DNA of 42,918 nucleotides from a virus (IMGVR_UViG_3300045135_000061:1-42918); one strand, 5' to 3'; numbered from the stretch's first letter, positions 6,409 to 14,182 are shown. Notes: generated from the sequence alone by a model not told the origin. Numbers and translations are program-made.

Positions 6409-6999
6409 ATGACACAACATGTAAGAAACATACTGAAAGTGTACCGCCGAGCCACCACAGATGACATTTCGAATGGCCTGGAATGGTATGATCGTGCAAA
6501 GCGTATGGCCTATGCGATTGCCAACAAAACCAGTCTTCCTGTAAATACTGTGATCGGTGTCATGGCTGCATTGTCACCTAACAATCGGTGGGAACGCAAC
6601 GTCAAGGACACAGAAACAATGTGCGTTGCATGGATACAAGGTGGTGATCTGACTGACTTCAAGGTGTCGTGTTATAACAAGATGAAAGAAAAGGCGTGGT
6701 CTATCCTGTCAGATAGTCTAGATGATGATGATGACATACTGACTCGACTCAACGGACAGAAGATCAGATCATTTTACTCTAACATTCGTGGACTTAATGA
6801 GGTTACGATTGACGGACATGCACTCAACATTGCACGTGGGTATCGTGAAGGACTGACCACAGACAAGACAAACATGGGTAAGAAATTATATCTTGACATG
6901 CAAGCTGCATATGTTAAAGCTGCAAAGCGTGTAGGCATACTACCGCATGAACTGCAAGCGATCACATGGACTACATGGAAACGTGAACACAACATCTAA
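6409..6999 (+). CDS. DUF7178-like phage protein
   Basis: 196 residues. The blocks GVMAALSPNNRWERNVKD (residues 45-62), GQKIRSFYSNIRG and VTIDGHALNIARG in the middle, and LQAITWTTWKR at the C-terminus fit a conserved phage family that I recall as DUF7178, with a helical fold somewhat like base-excision glycosylases. No catalytic proof is visible. The ATG at 6409 follows GAAAGG and gives the conserved N-terminus; an upstream TTG reading from 6337 overlaps promoter-like sequence and is less likely. It neighbours a methyltransferase-like gene, so a part in DNA modification or host DNA handling is possible. Confidence 0.55.
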   Translation: MTQHVRNILKVYRRATTDDISNGLEWYDRAKRMAYAIANKTSLPVNTVIGVMAALSPNNRWERNVKDTETMCVAWIQGGDLTDFKVSCYNKMKEKAWSILSDSLDDDDDILTRLNGQKIRSFYSNIRGLNEVTIDGHALNIARGYREGLTTDKTNMGKKLYLDMQAAYVKAAKRVGILPHELQAITWTTWKREHNI

Positions 7000-7009
7000 G
7001 GGGTTGACA

Positions 7010-7129
7010 ATGACAAAGAAAGAACGTGTAATTAAATTAATCGCTGACCTTGGTTGGGACTACGACAAACTATCTAGCTCTGGTCAACAAACTTACAACG
7101 AACTATGTGATCTATTAGGGATACAGTAA
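7010..7129 (+). CDS. 39-residue small protein
   Basis: Starts at ATG 7010 behind AAGGGG with good spacing and ends one base before the next gene. The sequence is MTKKERVIKLIADLGWDYDK followed by an SSSGQQTYNELCDLLG helix, suggesting a compact helix-turn-helix-like peptide. A longer reading from 6947 lies inside the upstream gene and was not used. Function unknown. Confidence 0.6.
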   Translation: MTKKERVIKLIADLGWDYDKLSSSGQQTYNELCDLLGIQ

Positions 7130-7130
7130 C

Positions 7131-7844
7131 ATGACTAAAGGAATCGTACTATCGCTTTACGACTACACAGGTGAAGCACTCAAGCCGTGGGCAGAGGCAG
7201 GTTATACTTGCTATGCCTTTGACATCCAACACAGCACAGAAGAACGCAAGTGCGATCACTTCGACAGCGGTGGCTTAATCCGTTATGTTCACATGGACTT
7301 GTGGAACATCAACAACATTGACGTATTGCAAGGTGTGTTCGAGCGTAAGAACGTAGTATTCGGCATGGCATTCCCTGTATGCACTGACCTAGCAGTATCA
7401 GGTGCGGCACACTTCGCACGTAAGGAACAAGAAAATCCAGGATTCCAGATCAGGGCAAGCAATCATGCACGGTGGTGTGCCTCTTTGTTTGACGCACTAG
7501 GTGTGCCATACTTCATAGAGAATCCTGTATCTAGGTTGGCTACACTCTGGCGTAAATCAGACTACAGTTTCCATCCATACGAATACGGCGGGTACATCCA
7601 CGATGACGATGCAGAACATCCGAAGTGGCCTGACTATATCGCACCACGTGACGCATACCCTAAGAAAACATGCTTGTGGACAGGTGGTGGTTTCACTATG
7701 CCTTGGACTGATCCTGTCGAACCCGAAGAAGGACACAGTAGACAACACCTCAAGCTAGGTGGTAAGAGTATGAAGACAAAGAACATCAGATCAGCAACAC
7801 CACGTGGGTTTGCACGTGCAGTATTCGAATGGAACTCAGTATGA
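7131..7844 (+). CDS. Cytosine DNA methyltransferase-like protein
   Basis: 237 residues. The N-terminal segment LSLYDYTGEALKPWAEAGY followed by AFDI resembles the AdoMet-binding motif I of DNA methyltransferases. The FPVCTDLAVSGA block with Cys84 corresponds to the PC motif IV of cytosine-C5 enzymes, and IENPVSRL follows further on. Phages often carry this family, usually labelled DNA methylase. It could protect phage DNA from restriction or take part in base modification. The usual PPC motif is altered to PVC. Activity is inferred from motifs. Confidence 0.5.
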   Translation: MTKGIVLSLYDYTGEALKPWAEAGYTCYAFDIQHSTEERKCDHFDSGGLIRYVHMDLWNINNIDVLQGVFERKNVVFGMAFPVCTDLAVSGAAHFARKEQENPGFQIRASNHARWCASLFDALGVPYFIENPVSRLATLWRKSDYSFHPYEYGGYIHDDDAEHPKWPDYIAPRDAYPKKTCLWTGGGFTMPWTDPVEPEEGHSRQHLKLGGKSMKTKNIRSATPRGFARAVFEWNSV

Positions 7845-7927
7845 CAATAGGAATTTTTCTCTTGACAATACTAATCTGTTGCTATATTCTAGCATGGTTA
7901 ATTGAATCTTACATCGGAAGGAAATAA
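7841..7927 (+). CDS. 28-residue membrane micro-protein
   Basis: ATG 7841 overlaps the preceding stop (ATGA) and the frame ends at 7927. The peptide starts MTIGIFLLTILICCYILAWL and ends ESYIGRK, a single membrane span with a short basic tail. Translational coupling and the tight fit between neighbours support it as a real gene. No homologue is recognised. Such peptides of lytic phages may act on the host membrane; this is inference. The frame also contains TTGACA (7862) with a weak -10, which could be a promoter instead. Confidence 0.45.
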   Translation: MTIGIFLLTILICCYILAWLIESYIGRK

Positions 7928-7928
7928 C

Positions 7929-8150
7929 ATGGGTAAAGTAAACGCAATGGCAATGGACAGACTTGAATCTGCATACGACAGGGGTCACGCTGATAGATAC
8001 TACGGACGTAGAGCACACCCTAACCTATGGCTTGACAGTTTAGGATCACGTGTCGTAACAATGGAACGCATGACACAAGAAGAGATCGACGCATACAATG
8101 ATGGTTGGAACAACTGCACAGTAACAAAGGATTGGGGCGATGATGAATAA
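7929..8150 (+). CDS. 73-residue small soluble protein
   Basis: The ATG at 7929 has a strong GGAAGGAAA site. The protein contains MDRLESAYDRGHADRYYGR and EIDAYNDGWNN, a Tyr/Asp/Arg-rich pattern seen in small early phage proteins. Its N-terminal ATG is chosen over an upstream reading (7902) that overlaps the membrane micro-protein and lacks a site. Function unknown. Confidence 0.65.
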   Translation: MGKVNAMAMDRLESAYDRGHADRYYGRRAHPNLWLDSLGSRVVTMERMTQEEIDAYNDGWNNCTVTKDWGDDE

Positions 8151-8301
8151 GAAGTACCATCTACAGTACATTGACAAGGATGGATTCATCTTTGCATACA
8201 GAGAGTTCAACAACTTGAGGAAAGCAATGAACAGACGAGGCAGAGACATAGAACTATTCGTAAAGAAACTTGGACTATCACTGAAGATTGTAGAGGTATG
8301 A
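8143..8301 (+). CDS. 52-residue basic small protein
   Basis: Starts at ATG 8143, overlapping the previous stop by eight bases, and ends with TGA at 8301. Sequence MNKKYHLQYIDKDGFIFAYR with a later NLRKAMNRRGRDIELFVKKL helix. It is basic and could bind nucleic acid. GGGG lies at suitable distance upstream. Not recognised. Confidence 0.55.
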   Translation: MNKKYHLQYIDKDGFIFAYREFNNLRKAMNRRGRDIELFVKKLGLSLKIVEV

Positions 8302-8432
8302 GTTTACTAGCATGGTTGGTAGGGTTGTCACTGTACATAGCGATACCGCTACCACCACAATACGTAATGATCGTAGGCAGAGCACTGACTTTATCTATGG
8401 TTGTAATGATACTACTAGCACTAGGAACATAG
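8298..8432 (+). CDS. 44-residue membrane micro-protein
   Basis: Coupled to the previous gene by ATGA. It starts MSLLAWLVGLSLYIAIPLPP and continues with a second hydrophobic stretch (LTLSMVVMILLALGT), so two membrane spans with a short hinge. It sits in a chain of overlapping small genes, which argues for translation. Function unknown; a host membrane target is possible. Confidence 0.5.
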   Translation: MSLLAWLVGLSLYIAIPLPPQYVMIVGRALTLSMVVMILLALGT

Positions 8433-8433
8433 A

Positions 8434-8631
8434 ATGGATAACAAACCAGACGCATACGTAATCATCGCTGAACTAGAAGACAATAGTTTCAGAGTGATAA
8501 CAAAGAAACTTAATGTAAGAGAAGCACGTGAGAAGCTAGAGATAGTACAGTTGAAGATCAGAGACAAGATGTTTCACGGTGTCGTCAATGCTTTCATGTA
8601 CAACTTAAAGGAGCAGTACGTTGACAGTTGA
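8434..8631 (+). CDS. 65-residue small protein
   Basis: Starts one base after the previous stop. MDNKPDAYVIIAELEDNSF begins a beta strand, followed by a NVREAREKLEIVQLKIRDK helix and a short C-terminus. It overlaps the next gene by 11 bases. A helical, charged soluble protein of unknown role. Confidence 0.6.
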   Translation: MDNKPDAYVIIAELEDNSFRVITKKLNVREAREKLEIVQLKIRDKMFHGVVNAFMYNLKEQYVDS

Positions 8632-8803
8632 AGGATGGTTAGTAGCACTGGTTGGCCTAGCGTTTGCACTAGGATTCCTGGTGGGGCGCAAGGACTCTGA
8701 GCAGATCGACAACAAGGTTATCAACTCTAACTTCTGGAATGGATTTGAGTTGGGGTATCATGCACACATGCAAGAAGCACTTGACAAAGAGAATGATTTG
8801 TGA
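8621..8803 (+). CDS. 60-residue membrane protein with TTG start
   Basis: Read from TTG at 8621, which has an excellent AAAGGAG site at the right distance; no ATG or GTG in frame fits. The first 22 residues (VEGWLVALVGLAFALGFLVG) form one membrane span with an Arg-Lys stop, followed by a soluble tail (NSNFWNGFELGYHAHMQEAL). The orientation would place the tail in the cytoplasm. Family not recognised. Confidence 0.6.
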   Translation: MTVEGWLVALVGLAFALGFLVGRKDSEQIDNKVINSNFWNGFELGYHAHMQEALDKENDL

Positions 8804-8872
8804 TACCCTATCTTACTTAAAGGATAGTACTTAAAGAATCTGTGTTATAAGTATAGTAATACTTTATACACA
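8781..8872 (+). promoter_or_regulatory. Extended -10 promoter-like element copy 2 with AT-rich module
   Basis: TTGACA (8781-8786), 17 bases, then TACCCT (8804-8809) preceded by TGA. The 22 bases 8801-8822 equal those at 5470-5491 but for one position. A module like those at 5498-5592 follows (8827-8872). It lies ahead of the zinc-finger gene at 8909. The shared layout suggests common control of early blocks. Confidence 0.5.
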
Positions 8873-8908
8873 TTACTTATTCGTAAGAGACTAAAGAAAG
8901 GGCAGGAC

Positions 8909-9112
8909 ATGAGATGTTTTTGTTGTAACAGAGCAGACGCTACGTTTGTAGATAAGAAGATGCAACGTCACTACTGCGTCGAATGTAAGGACGATATTAA
9001 CAAGACTGCTTACAGTACATTCGGTAGAGATGATCTCGAAAGAATCTTCAAGATCAACGAACAGGATGAATTGAAAAGACTTCTTGGTATCAAAGATAAA
9101 TATGAAGAATAG
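8909..9112 (+). CDS. Small zinc-finger protein
   Basis: 67 residues. MRCFCCNRADATFVDKKMQR contains one cysteine cluster, and YCVECKDD contains a CxxC, together forming a probable treble-clef-type zinc site. The C-terminal half is a charged helix (DLERIFKINEQDELKRLLGI). It begins a new transcription block behind the repeat element at 8781-8872. Likely DNA- or protein-binding; specific role unknown. Confidence 0.6.
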   Translation: MRCFCCNRADATFVDKKMQRHYCVECKDDINKTAYSTFGRDDLERIFKINEQDELKRLLGIKDKYEE

Positions 9113-9114
9113 TC

Positions 9115-9143
9115 TTTACACGTCAATCAGAATGTACTAATAT
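9115..9143 (+). promoter_or_regulatory. Sigma-70-type promoter
   Basis: TTTACA (9115-9120), exactly 17 bases, then TAATAT (9138-9143), continuing as TAATATATAAGTATG. The same core is found at the late promoter (5362) and at 13648. It would drive the ThyX and replication genes. Confidence 0.7.
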
Positions 9144-9177
9144 ATAAGTATGAGGACTGCTTAAGCGGAGTATGAAC

Positions 9178-9351
9178 ATGAACACAGCAATAGCAACTGA
9201 ACTAGAAATTTTTATGAGAGAGATTGGTGTGATGACACCAGTAGACTTAGACATCGAAGATGATGATGACTTCTTCGATCCTCGCCAGGAATGTATGGCG
9301 AAGGGATACTATCGTAGTCCGTATGACGAGAACGGTGAGGTAATGTTTTAA
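9178..9351 (+). CDS. 57-residue acidic small protein
   Basis: First gene behind the 9115 promoter. ATG 9178 is preferred because GGAG at 9167-9170 is seven bases away; ATG 9172 is in frame but too close. The protein has an acidic core (DLDIEDDDDFFDPRQE) and a Tyr-rich end. The stop overlaps the next start as TAATG. Strong acidity recalls DNA-mimic proteins, but this is only suggestive. Confidence 0.55.
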   Translation: MNTAIATELEIFMREIGVMTPVDLDIEDDDDFFDPRQECMAKGYYRSPYDENGEVMF

Positions 9352-9473
9352 TGTTTGAGGTTGGCGGTTTAGTATGGTGGCAGTGGTGGATAATACTGAT
9401 GGTCACTATCAATACTGGAATCAATATGATTGTCTTCTTCAAACACAGATTCAAAGGTGGAAAGAATGATTGA
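9351..9473 (+). CDS. 40-residue membrane micro-protein
   Basis: Starts in a TAATG overlap and ends inside the start of thyX. MFEVGGLVWWQWWIILMVTI is a Trp-rich membrane segment, continuing NTGINMIVFF and a basic tail (KHRFKGGKND). Tight coupling to both neighbours supports translation. Function unknown. Confidence 0.5.
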   Translation: MFEVGGLVWWQWWIILMVTINTGINMIVFFKHRFKGGKND

Positions 9474-10119
9474 GGTAACCTATATCAATCACATGGGTGA
9501 TGACTTAACAGTGGTCAACGCTGCACGTGTTAGCTTCGGTAAGAAGTCAGACTACATGCCACGTGTTCACATGGGTGAGCCGAAGGTACTACAGTTCAAA
9601 GATGATAAGCTAATCAAGTACCTCGCAAAGCACAAACACATTAGTCCATTCGGACATTGCTTCGCATCCTTCCATGTCAAGGCACCTGTGTTTGTAGCAC
9701 GTCAACTAGTGAAGCATAAGTTTCTACGTTGGAACGAGATCAGTCGTCGGTATGTTGACAGTGAACCAGAGTTCTATGTGCCTGAAGTATGGCGTGGACG
9801 TAGTGCAGATAAGAAGCAAGGCAGTGAGGGTGTAGTAAAGACTAACGCTAACGTAGAGTATCACAACAACGTAATGCTACAGCTATACAAACAACAGCTA
9901 GACGAAGGTGTGTCACCAGAACAAGCACGTATGAACCTGCCTCAGTCTATGATGACAGAGTGGTATTGGTCAGGGAGTCTTGACGCATTCGTTGACATGT
10001 GTAACCTACGCTGCACTGATGACACGCAACAAGAGTCACGCATTGTAGCTGATGCTATTGACGAAGAGATGGAACGTCTGTTCCCTGTATCATGGAGCGC
10101 ACTAAGACATGCAAGCTAG
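9466..10119 (+). CDS. thyX: Flavin-dependent thymidylate synthase ThyX
   Basis: 217 residues. Makes dTMP from dUMP with methylenetetrahydrofolate, FAD and NADPH, supporting phage DNA synthesis. The ThyX core is visible: HISPFGHCFASFHVKAPVFV, then QLVKHKFLRWNEISRRYVD at residues 80-98, and LPQSMMTEWYWSG near the C-terminus. The family motif RHR-x7-S appears as KHK-x7-S (residues 83-93). ATG 9466 follows AAAGGTGGAAAG; the in-frame ATG at 9430 lies in the previous gene. Works with NrdJ and MazG in nucleotide supply. It overlaps the primase-helicase start by 11 bases. Confidence 0.9.
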   Translation: MIEVTYINHMGDDLTVVNAARVSFGKKSDYMPRVHMGEPKVLQFKDDKLIKYLAKHKHISPFGHCFASFHVKAPVFVARQLVKHKFLRWNEISRRYVDSEPEFYVPEVWRGRSADKKQGSEGVVKTNANVEYHNNVMLQLYKQQLDEGVSPEQARMNLPQSMMTEWYWSGSLDAFVDMCNLRCTDDTQQESRIVADAIDEEMERLFPVSWSALRHAS

Positions 10120-11701
10120 AGAAGTAACACACCAACCCTGCCCACATGCAGACTGTGATAGTTCAGATGCCTTTGCATACAACACAGATAAGATGACAGG
10201 GTACTGCCATAGTTGTGACCGTGGCTACCCAAGTAAAGGTATGAGCCTGAAACCCTGGGCGAAGGAGACTTATCCATTGCAAGAACTAAAACAAGTATCA
10301 GTACAAACAATCAAGACAACAGAGATCGAAGGTCTAGGTGACTACGAGGCTTACCGTGGTGTACGCAAGGATGTCATGGAGTTCTATGATGTACAGACAT
10401 TCGGATTCAATCAGGTCTACAAGTATCCATCAGGATTCCGTAAGGTGCGCAACACCAAGGAGAAAGGATTCAAGACAGACAAGGGGTTCAAGACTGATGA
10501 ACTGTTCGGTATGGATAAGTTCAATGCAGGATCAGCTAGGTCTATCGTGATCTGCGAGGGTGAGCTAGATGCAATGTCTGCATTCCAGATGCTTGATAAA
10601 AAGTACCCTTGTGTGTCCGTGCCTAGTGCCACACCTAACCAGAAACTGTGGCAGGGTAAAGCAAAGGAGTGGATAGATAGCTTCGATAGGATTGTGTTGT
10701 CAGTAGATAACGACGAGGCAGGACGTGCATTGGCTACCAAGATCGGCGCACTGTTCCCTAAGAAAACATTCCAGATCATACACGATAAGTTCAAGGATGC
10801 TAACGAGTTCCTAGAGGCAGGTGCTAAACCAAGCTACGCTGCTGCATTCTACAATGCTAAACGGTACACACCTGACAACATTCGTAGTACACCTGAACAA
10901 TTCCTGGAGCTGTTCGAGAAGCAAGACGATGCAGTGTATGTCACGACAGGTATCGAATCCTTCGATGATGTTGCACTTGGTCTGATGCAAGGACACTTCA
11001 CTGTGTTCCAAGCCCCCGAAGGTATCGGCAAGACAGAGTTCATGCGCTACCTAGAGTACCACGTCTTGACTGAGCACAAAGATACAAGCATTGCTATCTG
11101 TCACCTAGAAGAAACAGAGAAGCGGAGTGTGTTAGGTCTAGTGTCGTACCACTTGAACATGAACCTGACACGTAAAGACTTGATTGAAGAACACGATATG
11201 GAAGAGGAAGTCAAGCAAGCAATCATCGAACTATCACAAGATGAACGCCTGTTCCAGTTCCAGATCGCAGTAGACGAAGACCCTATGGACATACTAGAAA
11301 AGATCAGGTATTTCCGTGAGGCATGTGGAGTAGACTATGTATTCTTTGAACCGATACAAGACTTAGCCTACTCTCGTAAAGGTGAGGAGTCAGTAGAGAA
11401 ATGGTTGTCTGCTTTGTCAGTACAGCTATCTCGCATCGCCTCTGAACTAAACGTGGGAATCGTAACCATCGCCCATGAGAATGATGATGGACAGGTACGA
11501 GATTGCAGAACCATTGCGAAACGTGCATCTGTTGTAGTGAAACTAGAACGTGATAAGATGGCAGAGGATCGTGATGAAAGGAACACAACGAAACTACTAC
11601 TCGTCAAGAACAGACCTGCAGGTAAGACAGGATTCGCAGGTAAGCTCAGATTCGACGAGACAAGCTTCAAGCTCTCAGAAGATAGAGGCAGATGGAGCTA
11701 A
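10109..11701 (+). CDS. DNA primase-helicase, T7 gp4 type
   Basis: 530 residues, a bifunctional replication protein. The N-terminal zinc site has Cys11, Cys16, Cys33 and Cys36. The Toprim primase core has ICEGELDA near residue 148 and SVDNDEAG near 198. The RecA-type helicase domain has a Walker A (PEGIGKTE, near 302-309) and a Walker B-like FFEPIQDL. It unwinds the fork as a ring and lays primers for the polymerase encoded next. Its length is close to T7 gp4 (566). The start overlaps thyX, indicating translational coupling. The Walker A has Glu-Gly-Ile in its loop, as in other phage DnaB-type helicases. Confidence 0.92.
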   Translation: MQAREVTHQPCPHADCDSSDAFAYNTDKMTGYCHSCDRGYPSKGMSLKPWAKETYPLQELKQVSVQTIKTTEIEGLGDYEAYRGVRKDVMEFYDVQTFGFNQVYKYPSGFRKVRNTKEKGFKTDKGFKTDELFGMDKFNAGSARSIVICEGELDAMSAFQMLDKKYPCVSVPSATPNQKLWQGKAKEWIDSFDRIVLSVDNDEAGRALATKIGALFPKKTFQIIHDKFKDANEFLEAGAKPSYAAAFYNAKRYTPDNIRSTPEQFLELFEKQDDAVYVTTGIESFDDVALGLMQGHFTVFQAPEGIGKTEFMRYLEYHVLTEHKDTSIAICHLEETEKRSVLGLVSYHLNMNLTRKDLIEEHDMEEEVKQAIIELSQDERLFQFQIAVDEDPMDILEKIRYFREACGVDYVFFEPIQDLAYSRKGEESVEKWLSALSVQLSRIASELNVGIVTIAHENDDGQVRDCRTIAKRASVVVKLERDKMAEDRDERNTTKLLLVKNRPAGKTGFAGKLRFDETSFKLSEDRGRWS

Positions 11702-11739
11702 CCCACATGATGACGTGACGCACTGGATAGGAGAATTGA

Positions 11740-13620
11740 ATGATAGTATTCGCAGACATAGAGACAGAGAGCCTGACCCCTGACAAGTTGTGGTGTATCT
11801 GTGTAAAGGAGAAAGAGTCAGGTAAGACACACCAGTTCGTCAACCTACATGAGAACGAAGAGGAACGTGATCGGTTCAAACAGTACGCCAAGGGTGTCAC
11901 ACGTTGGGTTGGTCACAACTTCATCAACTTCGATGCGCCTGTGATCAACAGGATTGTAGGGCAAGTCATCGACATGCAGAATATTGTTGATACCTTGGTT
12001 GTGTCTATGCTTGTTGACTTCGGTATCGGATCACACAGTCTAGGTACATGGGGTGAGAAGCTAGGCTTCCCGAAGGATGACTTCAAGGACTTCGAGGGTG
12101 GTCTGACACAAGAGATGCTAGACTACTGTCACCGTGACGTTGAGGTAACAGAGAAACTATTCGATCACTTCTCTAAGCAGATCAAGGACAAGGATTGGTC
12201 ACAGTCTATGCGCCTTGAACATGATGTAGCAATCATCTGTCAGGAGATGCACGAGGGTGGGTTCGAGTTCGACATAGCAACTGCGAATCGTTTGCATCTA
12301 GAGATTACTAAACGACTACAAGAACTAGAGGAACGTATTCATCAGGCATTTCCACCCAAGCTAGAGCTAATCAAGACTATCAAGTACCGTGTCAAGGAAG
12401 ACGGTAACCTGTTCAAGAATGTAGAGACTGCACTTAACTCATACCCTGAGACAAAGATCGTTGACGATATGCTAGAGTGCTACGACTACGTAGAGTTTAA
12501 CCCAGGTTCTACGAAGCAACGAGTCGAGAGATTGTGGGATGCAGGTTGGAATCCTGTAGATAAAACAGTCGGTCACCGTGAAGCTATCCGCAAGGAACAG
12601 ACAGATAAGCTTGACTACTACAAGAAGTATGGTTGGACAGTATCAGAGGAGAACCTTAACACGCTGCCTCAGAGCGCACCAGAGGGGGCAAAGGCACTTG
12701 CTGAGTGGCTCACCCTAGAGGGACGCAGAAGCACACTCACAGAGTGGCTACAGGCAGTGGAGAGTAGCAAGGATACACGCATCCACGGTCAGTTCATGCA
12801 CATAGGATCATGGACAGGACGTATGGCGCACCGTCACCCTAACATGGGTAACATACCAAGTGTGTATCATGGTGATGCTAAGACTGCGGTAGATAAAGTA
12901 AAGGCAGATTACGATGGACAGTTTAGAGACTTATGGACAACACCTGATGGCTGCTATCTTGTTGGCACGGATGCTGCAGGAATCCAACTTCGGATACTTG
13001 CTGACATCATGGAAAGTAAGCAGTATGTTAAGGCTATTATCGAAGGTAAGAAAGAGGACGACACAGATATACACAACCTTAATCGTAAGGCTCTGGGTCT
13101 GAATCATATCACTAGAGACATGGCTAAGACATTCATCTATGCATTCCTACTTGGTGCAGGTACAGCAAAGATCGCACAGATACTGAAGACAGGTATGGGT
13201 CAGGCAAACAAAGCAGTGTCTAACTTTACTAATAGTATTGAAGGTCTAGCTAAACTAAAGAAGAATGTTATACCTGAGATAGCATCTCGTGGTTACTTCA
13301 GGGGGTACGATGGACGCAAGGTTGTAGTACCTAATGAACACAAGACCCTAGCAGGTATGCTGCAGAATGGCGAGACACTTGTAATGAAGTACGCTACAAG
13401 ACGGTGGCGTGAACAAGCAAAGCAAGAAGGTCTTGACTTTAAGATATGTACATGGGTACATGACGAATGGCAAACAGAAATAAGAGGGAGTTACGAAGAC
13501 GCAGAGAGACTAGCTCAGATACAACGTGATGCGATCCAATGGGCAGGTTTGCATCTCGGAATTATGTGTCCGTTAGAGGGTGAATCTTCGATAGGAAAAT
13601 CGTGGAAAGATACACATTGA
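11740..13620 (+). CDS. Family A DNA polymerase, T7-like
   Basis: 626 residues, replicative polymerase with proofreading. The exonuclease motifs are DIET (residues 6-9), HNFINFDAPV and YCHRDVEVTE. The polymerase has motif A with Asp411 (DAAGIQLR), motif B with Arg459, Lys463 and Tyr467 (RDMAKTFIYAFLLGAG) and motif C His574-Asp575-Glu576. It is somewhat shorter than T7 gp5 (704). Tyr467 corresponds to T7 Tyr526 (E. coli Phe762). The next motif B tyrosine (T7 Tyr530) is Leu471 here. The ATG follows GGAG with good spacing. It forms the replisome with the primase-helicase and the probable SSB. Confidence 0.95.
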   Translation: MIVFADIETESLTPDKLWCICVKEKESGKTHQFVNLHENEEERDRFKQYAKGVTRWVGHNFINFDAPVINRIVGQVIDMQNIVDTLVVSMLVDFGIGSHSLGTWGEKLGFPKDDFKDFEGGLTQEMLDYCHRDVEVTEKLFDHFSKQIKDKDWSQSMRLEHDVAIICQEMHEGGFEFDIATANRLHLEITKRLQELEERIHQAFPPKLELIKTIKYRVKEDGNLFKNVETALNSYPETKIVDDMLECYDYVEFNPGSTKQRVERLWDAGWNPVDKTVGHREAIRKEQTDKLDYYKKYGWTVSEENLNTLPQSAPEGAKALAEWLTLEGRRSTLTEWLQAVESSKDTRIHGQFMHIGSWTGRMAHRHPNMGNIPSVYHGDAKTAVDKVKADYDGQFRDLWTTPDGCYLVGTDAAGIQLRILADIMESKQYVKAIIEGKKEDDTDIHNLNRKALGLNHITRDMAKTFIYAFLLGAGTAKIAQILKTGMGQANKAVSNFTNSIEGLAKLKKNVIPEIASRGYFRGYDGRKVVVPNEHKTLAGMLQNGETLVMKYATRRWREQAKQEGLDFKICTWVHDEWQTEIRGSYEDAERLAQIQRDAIQWAGLHLGIMCPLEGESSIGKSWKDTH

Positions 13621-13624
13621 CCCC

Positions 13625-13653
13625 TTGACAGACACTACTATATGTATTAATAT
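13625..13653 (+). promoter_or_regulatory. Sigma-70-type promoter
   Basis: Perfect TTGACA (13625-13630), 17 bases, then TAATAT (13648-13653) continuing as TAATATATAAGTATG. It starts four bases after the polymerase stop and would give strong extra expression of the ssDNA-binding protein and downstream genes. Confidence 0.75.
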
Positions 13654-13687
13654 ATAAGTATGGCCCTACAAAATAGAAGGAAAACCA

Positions 13688-14182
13688 ATGCCTAAAACAA
13701 TCTACAAAGAAGTAACAACTACTGGTGCAATCGAATGGCCTCGTCTAACTGAGGAAAACCGTGACCTTACAGGGTATGGTGGTGCGTATGAAAAGTCGGA
13801 CGGTGCTTACACTGTCAACCAAGTTCTCACCAAGGACGGTATGAAAGCACTGAAGGACGCAGGTTCTCAGAAGCAACCTAACCAGAATCGTATGATTGAT
13901 GGTGAGATTGTAGTAAAGTTTGTACGTCCACACAAGGTTACAAAGAAGGACGGTACTGAGATTCCACAAGCAGGTGGAGCACCGAAGCTTACAGACAAGG
14001 ACGGCAATCCTTGGACTGAAGACATGGGTGTTATCGGTAACGGTACTGTAGCTGAGTGTACTAACCTAGTCACTACCTTCACAGGTTCAGATGGTAAACA
14101 GTACAGCCGTACATCCTTGGTTGGTGTCAAGGTGCTTGAGCTTGTTGAGTACGTCAAAGAGAACGAGGCAGTAGGCTTCTAA
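13688..14182 (+). CDS. Probable ssDNA-binding protein (gp2.5-like)
   Basis: 164 residues. Conserved blocks VVKFVRPHKVTKKDGTEIP, APKLTDKDGNPWTED and TGSDGKQYSRTSLVGVKVLE suggest an OB-like beta fold, and the C-terminus is acidic with a terminal Phe (ENEAVGF), as in T7 gp2.5, where that residue contacts the polymerase. A dedicated promoter (13625) fits an abundant replication protein. It lies between polymerase and exonuclease genes. I do not see a textbook OB signature, so the call rests on context, length and C-terminus. Confidence 0.55.
   Translation: MPKTIYKEVTTTGAIEWPRLTEENRDLTGYGGAYEKSDGAYTVNQVLTKDGMKALKDAGSQKQPNQNRMIDGEIVVKFVRPHKVTKKDGTEIPQAGGAPKLTDKDGNPWTEDMGVIGNGTVAECTNLVTTFTGSDGKQYSRTSLVGVKVLELVEYVKENEAVGF

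Noticed and set aside
7836-8018. Minus-strand frame opposite the small early genes
   Set aside because: No start signal and it runs against the tightly coupled plus-strand chain.
9430-9465. Longer ThyX start at 9430
   Set aside because: It lies inside the preceding membrane micro-protein and lacks a ribosome site; ATG 9466 has one.
10417-10794. Antisense frame of 125 codons in the primase-helicase gene
   Set aside because: A shadow of codon usage; it lacks a ribosome site and motifs.
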